Assembly (NCBI GenBank): GCA_040235415.1
Contig: JBECKR010000112.1
Span: 1-17,693, forward strand
Origin: JBECKR01 sp040235415
Lineage (GTDB): Bacteria > Acidobacteriota > Polarisedimenticolia > Polarisedimenticolales > Polarisedimenticolaceae
Length of the DNA stretch: 17,693 nucleotides
Reading direction: 5' to 3'
Positions 13,065 through 17,693 of this stretch are shown piece by piece. Below the pieces are notes generated by a model. It saw only the letters and a program-made list of their open reading frames with translations. It did not search any database and was not told the DNA's origin. Both the position numbers and the translations under genes were made by a program. The first letter of the stretch is position 1, and every line of letters starts with the position of its first letter.

Positions 13065-13612
13065 TTCTTCCGGCGGTAGACGGTCTCGACCGCCTTGGCC
13101 TCCCGGCCGTCGGGCGTGACGTTGTAGGCGGTGATCGTGAGGTGGTCGTCGTCGACGAGCTCATACACCGTCCGCCATCCCCAGGGGGGCTGGCCCTCGC
13201 CGACGTCGTACTTCCCGAAGACGCTGAACCCGCGATCCGCGGCCTCGCCCTCCGAGAACATCAACGCGTAGCTCATGTGGAAGTCGTCGAACCAGGACAC
13301 CTGGTACGTCTTCGCGACGGAGTTGAACGCGATCGTCTCCTCGCCGCGGCGCGCCTTGCCCTGGATCGCGCCGCGGTACGCGTGACGCAGGATCTGGCCG
13401 TCGAGGAGCACCGTGATCTCCCCGGCGACCTCCGACGTGTCGGCGAGCTTCCCCGGCTCGAACCAGGTGCGGACGGTGCCCTCCCAGGAGCCGACGAGCT
13501 TCTCGAACAGCGCTTTCTGCGACATCGCGGGTGCCTCCGGACCCTCGGCCCGCGCGACGGCGCCGCCCGAGACGAGGGCGAGGACGACGACGATCGCCGT
13601 CGGAGCTTTCAT
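13061..13612 (-). CDS. Exported DUF1579-like protein
   Basis: The 183-aa product has a Sec signal peptide (MKAPTAIVVVLALVSGG, cleavage near ARA/E22). The mature part begins with KLVGSWEGTVRTWFEPGKLA (38-57), the opening of DUF1579, whose beta-barrel members resemble lipocalin-like folds. LDGQILRHAYRGAI (70-83), YQVSWFDDFHM (103-113) and the terminal ITAYNVTPDGREAKAVETVY (160-179) complete the pattern. The function is unknown, and a role in the cell envelope is an inference. The ATG at 13612 has GGAGGAGG about 5 nt upstream, so the longer frame to 13696 is rejected. It overlaps both neighbours by 4 nt. Confidence 0.85.
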   Translation of the reverse strand: MKAPTAIVVVLALVSGGAVARAEGPEAPAMSQKALFEKLVGSWEGTVRTWFEPGKLADTSEVAGEITVLLDGQILRHAYRGAIQGKARRGEETIAFNSVAKTYQVSWFDDFHMSYALMFSEGEAADRGFSVFGKYDVGEGQPPWGWRTVYELVDDDHLTITAYNVTPDGREAKAVETVYRRKK

Positions 13613-14202
13613 GGGGCCTCCTCCGGCCGGGCGCCCTTCCATCCGTAGAGCGGTAGATTGCAGGAAGGACAGCGCGGTCGGAACGGGTTCCTCCACCGAA
13701 GAGTGCGGCCGGGGAAGAACGGCTGCCGGCAGCGCGGACAGCGAACGAAATACGCCGAAAAGCCGATGGCGGCGGCCGCGACGAGGAGCGGGCCGGCAAG
13801 CGTCGTCGCGCGGCCGCCGTCGATCGCGACCCCGAAGCCGACGAGGCAGAGAACCTGGAGGAGCCCGAGAACGATCCGGCGGCGCCGGATCCTCGCGAGA
13901 CCCGCTCGGATCTGCGACTCGCTGGGCACGTCCTCGGGCTCCTCGTCCGCGGCCTCCGGCTCGGCGGAGACGGCGGCACCGTCGAATCGGACGACGTCGA
14001 CCACCGCGGCGCGCGCCCGTTCCCGGTCGGCCGGGCCGACCTGAACGACGACCGCCGTTCCGGAGCCGGGCAGGACGAACGACGCTTCCGGGCCCTCGCG
14101 CACCACGCGGTAGGGGATGCCCTGTGCCTCGAGCCGGCCGGCGATCTCGGCGGCCTCGGTCTCCGAGTATACGGTCACGAGGTTCTCGAGGTCTTCGCGC
14201 AT
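13609..14202 (-). CDS. DUF2007-like protein with two membrane segments and a zinc ribbon
   Basis: The 197-aa product has three parts. Residues 5-75 (LENLVTVYSETEAAEIAGRL at the front) form a DUF2007-type GlnB-like domain that is read as a signal-transducing module. After an acidic linker (80-97), two hydrophobic helices follow (110-127 and 136-153). A C-terminal zinc-ribbon-like unit has cysteine pairs C155-x2-C158 and C178-x2-C181, separated by 19 residues. This suggests a membrane-anchored sensor or scaffold; the ligand is unknown. The ATG at 14202 is chosen because the domain begins there, though the ribosome site is weak. The ATGA overlap with the DUF1579 gene argues for joint expression. 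Confidence 0.82.
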   Translation of the reverse strand: MREDLENLVTVYSETEAAEIAGRLEAQGIPYRVVREGPEASFVLPGSGTAVVVQVGPADRERARAAVVDVVRFDGAAVSAEPEAADEEPEDVPSESQIRAGLARIRRRRIVLGLLQVLCLVGFGVAIDGGRATTLAGPLLVAAAAIGFSAYFVRCPRCRQPFFPGRTLRWRNPFRPRCPSCNLPLYGWKGARPEEAP

Positions 14203-14218
14203 CGCCGGGACCGGGCGC

Positions 14219-14368
14219 TCAGCCGGCGCGGGCGCCGTCGGGCACCGGCCGCTCCGGCACCGCGAGGACGGGGGTGACGCCGTCGGCGTAGCCGATGTCG
14301 AGCAGCATCCCTTCGAGGTCCGCGAGCGTGACCGTGGGCTTGATCGGCGCCGGCGTGAAGTCGTCCAC
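14219..14368 (-). CDS. 49-aa ORF, possibly a truncated tRNA-binding-domain gene
   Basis: The GTG at 14368 has AGGAGA about 5-8 nt upstream, the strongest reason to regard this short frame as translated. The product opens DDFTPAPIKPTVTLADLEGM (2-21) and closes AVPERPVPDGARAG. Its N-terminal half faintly recalls the start of stand-alone tRNA-binding-domain proteins (CsaA-like), where PIKPTVT is followed by LDIRVG; here LLDIGYADGVTP replaces that. It ends 16 nt before the DUF2007-like start. It may be a remnant, a leader ORF or an independent small protein. The resemblance is weak and unverified. Confidence 0.45.
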   Translation of the reverse strand: MDDFTPAPIKPTVTLADLEGMLLDIGYADGVTPVLAVPERPVPDGARAG

Positions 14369-14449
14369 GGGCTTCTCCTACGCGACGTTCGAGGAGCATA
14401 CACGAGGCGCCGAAGGGTCGGCGGACGACGTGGAGCCGGAGTCCGGGGC

Positions 14450-15088
14450 TCACCCCGTGAACGCGGGGTCGCGGTCGAAGCCGTCGGGCTCCGCGATCCT
14501 CCGGACGAGCGCGGAAAGGCCGGCCGGACGCCGTCCGCCGAGCTCGCGGCGCATGAACACACGCGCGTCGACGCGGAGGCCGCGTCTCGCCTCCCGCTCC
14601 CGGATCGCGCGAAGATCCGGCGTCCACTCTTCGGGCCGCACGATGCGGAAGCCGCGCTTGTGGTAGAACGGAGCGTTCCACGGAACGTCGCGGAACGTCG
14701 AGAGCGTCACCGCCGGGTGGCCGTGCGCCCCGGCCCAAGCGCAGACGCAGGCAAGCAGCCGAGTCCCGAGCCCGCGGCCGCCGTGCCGGGGCACGACGTC
14801 CATTTCCTCGAGGTACGCGGCCCCGTCCCGCACCGAGGCCGCGGCCATTCCGACGGCGATGCCGTCCTCGAGGCACCCGACCCAGACGTGCCCCATGCGC
14901 ACCAGGCGCGCGAGCTCGGCCCGCGGGAACGGCGCGTCCCGCGCCTCGTCGATCAGTCCGAGCCCGGAGAACATCGTGCCGGCCTCGTCCTCGATCTCGC
15001 GCAGGCGCTCGATCTCCCCGGGGCGGGCCAGTCGGATTCGGAACGGGTGGCCGGCGGACTCGAGCTCGCCGGTCGCGCCTCCCCTCAT
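14450..15088 (-). CDS. GNAT-family N-acetyltransferase
   Basis: The 212-aa product is an acetyl-CoA-dependent acetyltransferase of the GNAT superfamily. The core runs from FRIRLARPGEIERLREIEDE (16-35) to VFMRRELGG. Motif A is AAYLEEMDVVPRHGGRGLGT (90-109), with the acetyl-CoA pyrophosphate loop RHGGRGLGT, and motif B is NAPFYHKRGF (138-147). The N-terminal segment MRGGATGELESAGH is an extension. The substrate (amine, peptide or antibiotic) cannot be told. The ATG at 15088 overlaps the cupin gene stop in an ATGA, with GGGAGAGG a few nt upstream, so the cupin protein is its translational partner. The long frame to 16198 is a shadow. Confidence 0.92.
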   Translation of the reverse strand: MRGGATGELESAGHPFRIRLARPGEIERLREIEDEAGTMFSGLGLIDEARDAPFPRAELARLVRMGHVWVGCLEDGIAVGMAAASVRDGAAYLEEMDVVPRHGGRGLGTRLLACVCAWAGAHGHPAVTLSTFRDVPWNAPFYHKRGFRIVRPEEWTPDLRAIREREARRGLRVDARVFMRRELGGRRPAGLSALVRRIAEPDGFDRDPAFTG

Positions 15089-15534
15089 CGCGCCTCTCCC
15101 GGAGGCCAGGTGCGGCCCCTCAGCTCCGCCGGCAGCTGCCGCGGGTCTTCGGGGTAGATCGTGCCGGGGTCGGCCCCCGGCTCGTGCCTCGGGGCACCGA
15201 CCACGAGCCACAACGTCTCCTCGCCGGTGTCGTTGAACACCTGTCGGAGGCAGGACGGCGGCACGAGCACCGCGCCGTGCTTCGGGACGGTCAGCGACTC
15301 CGCGCCGACCCGCATGCGGCCGGTCCCCTCGAGGACGACGTAGAGCTCGTCCTGCTCTGCGTGCCGGTGCCAGGTGTTCGCGGAGTGCGGCGGGAGCCTC
15401 CACAGACGCGCCCCGAGCTTCTCGGAGCCGAGCTGCTCCGCCAGGTTCGTGTTCGGAATCTTCATGAGGTTCGATTCGCGCCAGTATGCGTCCCGGGGAA
15501 GCAGCACGCGGTATCGTTCGTCGGTCGGCGGCAT
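15085..15534 (-). CDS. Cupin-domain protein
   Basis: The 149-aa product is a small single-domain cupin. Motif 1 is WHRHAEQDELYVVLEGTGRM (55-74), with metal ligands H56, H58 and E63. Motif 2 is LVPPSCLRQVFNDTGEETLW (90-109), where the usual histidine is replaced by a Gln/Arg pair (R97-Q98), followed by LVVGAPRHEPG. That substitution may leave an incomplete metal site. RQVFNDT...LWLVVGAP looks like a subfamily pattern. The ATG at 15534 is preferred over 15561 because GGGAG lies about 7 nt upstream. The function (enzyme or sugar-binding) is unknown. It is coupled to the GNAT gene by a 4-nt overlap. Confidence 0.88.
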   Translation of the reverse strand: MPPTDERYRVLLPRDAYWRESNLMKIPNTNLAEQLGSEKLGARLWRLPPHSANTWHRHAEQDELYVVLEGTGRMRVGAESLTVPKHGAVLVPPSCLRQVFNDTGEETLWLVVGAPRHEPGADPGTIYPEDPRQLPAELRGRTWPPGEAR

Positions 15535-15597
15535 CGTCGAGCTCCCATCGCCCCGTCCCATGATGGAACGCTCGGCGAGCCCGCGCGATTCCGCGGC

Positions 15598-15918
15598 TCA
15601 GTCCTTCCGCAGGTCGAGCTTGCGGACCGTCTCGTTGCCCGGCAGCAGGCGCGCGGTGCCCGTGAGACGGGTACCCTCGACGACCTTGTCCGCCGCCCAG
15701 TGAACCGTCCCGGGGCTCTTCCCGGCCGTGAGCTCGTAGACCACGGTCTCGTCGCGACACGACGGGGCGGCGACGCGGTCGGTGCACACCGACGTGCCCC
15801 TCCAGGTTCCGAGAAGCCGGGCCGGATTCCCGGTTTCGGAAGCCGATCGCGCAGAGGCGCCCGCCGTGATCGTGACGAGGGCACAGCACACGGCGGCGGC
15901 GGAGCGGACGCGCGTCAC
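15598..15918 (-). CDS. Small exported protein, lipocalin-like start
   Basis: The 106-aa product has a Sec signal peptide over the first 23 residues (MTRVRSAAAVCCALVTITAG). The mature start LLGTWRGTSVCTDR (35-48) is the LxGxW...GxxV opening often seen in small beta-barrel or lipocalin-like extracellular proteins. C45 and C54 could form one disulfide, and the signal-region cysteines C11 and C12 are probably removed. No enzyme motif is visible. The start is GTG at 15918, which overlaps the HD-domain gene stop in a GTGA and has GGAGGGGGG 4-12 nt upstream. A TAGAAT motif at 15964-15969 may provide a second promoter. Confidence 0.75.
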   Translation of the reverse strand: MTRVRSAAAVCCALVTITAGASARSASETGNPARLLGTWRGTSVCTDRVAAPSCRDETVVYELTAGKSPGTVHWAADKVVEGTRLTGTARLLPGNETVRKLDLRKD

Positions 15919-16490
15919 GACCCCCCTCCGGGGGCGCCCACGAGCTCCTCGACCGGAGTCCCGATTCTACGATCGAGCTCCTCCATGAACGCCTGCGCGC
16001 GCTCGTGGGCGCGGTCGAGGAGCGGAAGGAAGACCTCGTTGCCGGCGTTGCGCGAGCGCAGCGACGCGATCCTGGCCTCGAGCGTCGTCGGGAGCCGGCC
16101 CTGGACGAGCAGGTCGGCGAGCGCCACGATGCGTTGCTCGAGCGTGTGCGGGACGAAGTCGCGGCGGGGGAGGCCGAACCGCACCGCCTCGTCGGCATGG
16201 AGTCCGAACCCGACGTGCGAGGCGCAAACGAACGCGGCGTCGTGATGGCCCAGCGTCGTTAGAAGGCGATACCCCTCGACGCCGTGCAGGATCGGGTCGT
16301 GCGTCGCGTGCCGGCCGATGTCGTGCAGCAGGGCGACCGACCACAGCGCATCCAGATCGATCCCGGAGTCGCCCCCGAGCGCCGCGCCTACGGTCTCCGC
16401 CGCCCGCGCGACCGCGGCGCAGTGCCCGGTCCACGCCGCGTCCCCGCCGTAGCGGGCGAGCAGTTCGGTCGCTTCGGAACGGCTCGGCAT
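15915..16490 (-). CDS. HD-domain phosphohydrolase-like protein
   Basis: The 191-aa product is a metal-dependent HD-domain protein; family members hydrolyse phosphate esters such as nucleotides. The ligand set is visible in order: H23 (WTGHCAAVARAAETV), the HD doublet H56-D57 in VALLHDIGRHATHDPILHG (52-70), and then H92 and D126 (ALADLL). All expected positions are filled, so an active fold is likely. There is no membrane segment and the C-terminus ends in a charged helix. The substrate is unknown. The ATG at 16490 is 26 nt downstream of the DUF3237-like gene stop. The gene ends in a GTGA overlap with the exported small protein at 15598-15918. Confidence 0.88.
   Translation of the reverse strand: MPSRSEATELLARYGGDAAWTGHCAAVARAAETVGAALGGDSGIDLDALWSVALLHDIGRHATHDPILHGVEGYRLLTTLGHHDAAFVCASHVGFGLHADEAVRFGLPRRDFVPHTLEQRIVALADLLVQGRLPTTLEARIASLRSRNAGNEVFLPLLDRAHERAQAFMEELDRRIGTPVEELVGAPGGGS
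15964..15969 (-). promoter_or_regulatory. Candidate -10 element inside the HD-domain gene
   Basis: The minus strand reads CGTAGAATCGGGAC here, 46 nt before the GTG at 15918. The bases match the copies at 8473 and 9498 closely. It lies in coding sequence (codons for Arg-Arg-Ile-Gly), so it may simply be coding coincidence. Confidence 0.2.
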
Positions 16491-16516
16491 GGCCGGATCG
16501 CCCCCTACGCGGAGCT

Positions 16517-16957
16517 CTACTGCATGAAGGCTTCGATGTGGATCTTGCCGGTGGCGAAATTCACGGTGCCGACGCCCCAGACCTGCCGGGTGTTGACCCA
16601 CGCGTAGTCCCCGGCGGCCGTGGTCAGGGCGACGTTCTCGGACAGGTCCGCGACCGGCTCGCCGGCGCGCGGCCTTCCGACGCCGCCGGCCGAAAGCGCG
16701 ATGCGGTGCCCGTCGGCGGTCGCGATGGTCGCGCGGACGTCGAGATCGACGCGGCCGTCGGCGCGCATGCGGGCGAAGTCGACGCCGGTCACGCGGCCGG
16801 CCAGCCGGCCCGATACGGGTCCGGCGAAGGCCACGTCGATCCGAATCCCCTGCGGGGGGATCGCGACCTGGCCGGAAAGCGCGGCGTCCAGGGTCACGCC
16901 GAAATCCGTCACTCCGGTGACGTCGAGATCGTACTCGTAGATCTTCTCGCCTCTCAT
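16517..16957 (-). CDS. DUF3237-like protein
   Basis: The 146-aa product fits DUF3237, a beta-barrel family of unknown function. MRGEKIYEYDLDVTGVTDFG (1-20) is the opening strand pair, GPVSGRLAGRVTGVDFARMR (46-65) the ligand-side strand, and DYAWVNTRQVWGVGTVNFAT (117-136) the terminal block with the family's W-x-N. There is no signal peptide or membrane segment. The ATG at 16957 has GAGGAG about 6-11 nt upstream, which excludes the longer frame to 17545. It lies 164 nt downstream of the SnoaL-like gene and 26 nt upstream of the HD-domain gene, so it is likely co-transcribed with the latter. Confidence 0.85.
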   Translation of the reverse strand: MRGEKIYEYDLDVTGVTDFGVTLDAALSGQVAIPPQGIRIDVAFAGPVSGRLAGRVTGVDFARMRADGRVDLDVRATIATADGHRIALSAGGVGRPRAGEPVADLSENVALTTAAGDYAWVNTRQVWGVGTVNFATGKIHIEAFMQ

Positions 16958-17121
16958 CTCGAGCTCCTCATCGAGCGACCGGGCGATGTCCCGGTCGACG
17001 GCCACGGGCTCCCGACCATGGTACCGCCCCAGGAGCCTTCGATTCCCGTTCCGCTCGACGACCCGTCGATCCCGTGGAACACGCTCGTTCGGCCGCCCGC
17101 GCGGAACGCGTCGACGCGACG

Positions 17122-17592
17122 CTAGTCGAACCCGTGATCCGGCCCCCACGCGTCGCGCGCCACCCGCCACGTGCCGTCGGGGTCGTGGTGGTAGATGACC
17201 AGTCCCCACCCCGTGTCCGTCACGGGATCGCCACCGTCCAACGGGGTGTCCGTCGAGGTGTACGCGTAGCGCTCGAACGCCCAGTCGCCGGCCACCACGA
17301 ACTCCTGGACCGGCTTGTCCCAGTGCGTCGTGTACGCCGCCAAGTACGACTCGACCCACGGCCGGACCGCGTCCTTTCCGACCGTCGGCGGCTCGTGCGC
17401 GCTCATGTACACGACGTCGTCGGTCAACATGCCCATCAGCGTGTCGAGGTCGTTGGAGTTGATCGCCGCGACGTACGCCTCGTGCGCCCGATGCGCCGCC
17501 GGATCGTCGGCCGCCGCCTTCGGCGGCCCCGAAGGGGTCGCGCACGCCCCGCAGAAGAGGAACGTCACGAGGATTCCGAGAACGGATCGCAT
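17122..17592 (-). CDS. Exported SnoaL/NTF2-like (DUF4440-type) protein
   Basis: The 156-aa product starts with a hydrophobic signal (MRSVLGILVTFLFCGACATP). C17 could be lipidated, but the residues before it do not make a canonical lipobox, so cleavage type is uncertain. The mature part is an NTF2-like cone fold: HRAHEAYVAAINSNDLDTLM (34-53) is the first helix, MLTDDVVYMSAHEPPTVGKD (55-74) carries the typical DDVV and GKD turns, and GWGLVIYHHDPDGTWRVARD (128-147) the closing strands. Members bind or isomerise small molecules, or serve as steroid-isomerase-like modules. No clear catalytic pair is visible. The ATG at 17592 has AAGGAG about 9 nt upstream. Confidence 0.85.
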   Translation of the reverse strand: MRSVLGILVTFLFCGACATPSGPPKAAADDPAAHRAHEAYVAAINSNDLDTLMGMLTDDVVYMSAHEPPTVGKDAVRPWVESYLAAYTTHWDKPVQEFVVAGDWAFERYAYTSTDTPLDGGDPVTDTGWGLVIYHHDPDGTWRVARDAWGPDHGFD

Positions 17593-17693
17593 CGGCTCGC
17601 GCTCCTTTCGTCCGCCCCGCGCGGCCGGTCCCTCGGGAGCCCGACGGCTTGACTCCGCCGCGAGACCGGTCGCGACGTCTGCCGGCGCCGGCC

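Noticed and set aside
14450..16198. A 582-codon minus-strand frame
   Set aside because: Only the GNAT part is genuine. The upstream part is a shadow of the cupin and HD-domain genes.
1..17693. tRNA, rRNA, CRISPR array, insertion sequence or integrase
   Set aside because: I scanned both strands and saw no cloverleaf-like arms, regular spaced repeats, terminal inverted repeats with a transposase, or recombinase motifs.

Overview
This is a G+C-rich window (roughly 70% by eye) in which every gene I can support lies on the minus strand. The genes are small and single-domain, about 50 to 520 codons. Many pairs overlap by 4 nt (GTGA or ATGA) and several use GTG or TTG starts with good Shine-Dalgarno sequences. 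I see no rRNA, tRNA, CRISPR array, transposase or integrase. The composition, a Tat signal, Sec signals and many membrane proteins of uncharacterised families fit a high-GC soil-type bacterium. I cannot name the phylum from the sequence.

Region by region, in plus coordinates: 1-4.5 kb holds the edge of a gene running off the left end, an isoprenylcysteine methyltransferase-like membrane enzyme, two uncharacterised membrane proteins, a Tat-exported flavin amine oxidase, and an NmrA-like NAD(P)-binding protein with a near-perfect inverted repeat upstream. The 4.5-7.2 kb stretch differs in character. It carries four single genes (membrane protein, gamma-glutamylcyclotransferase-like, RibD/dihydrofolate reductase-like, DUF6326-like). 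They are separated by imperfect inverted-repeat elements with the architecture of integron attC recombination sites, and at least the DUF6326-like gene has clearly lower G+C. I read this as a degenerate, integrase-less gene-cassette array or its remnant. It is the most interesting part of the window.

The 7.2-17.6 kb stretch is a long same-strand run of small genes. In order they are: a GIY-YIG-like protein (start unclear), two coupled membrane proteins, a tautomerase, a secreted 12-cysteine protein, a MOSC protein coupled to an SRPBCC protein, a DUF2251 protein coupled to a second ICMT-like methyltransferase, an uncharacterised 259-aa protein, a membrane protein/DUF1579/DUF2007-zinc-ribbon trio, a 49-aa ORF, a GNAT acetyltransferase coupled to a cupin, a small secreted protein coupled to an HD-domain protein, a DUF3237 protein and an exported SnoaL-like protein. 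A recurring TAGAAT-type motif lies about 45-70 nt upstream of several start codons and may mark the -10 elements of the local promoters.

I see no single metabolic pathway linking these genes. The translationally coupled pairs are the best candidates for functional partners. Functional names rest on recognising family motifs by eye, and the integron reading is an inference from structure.
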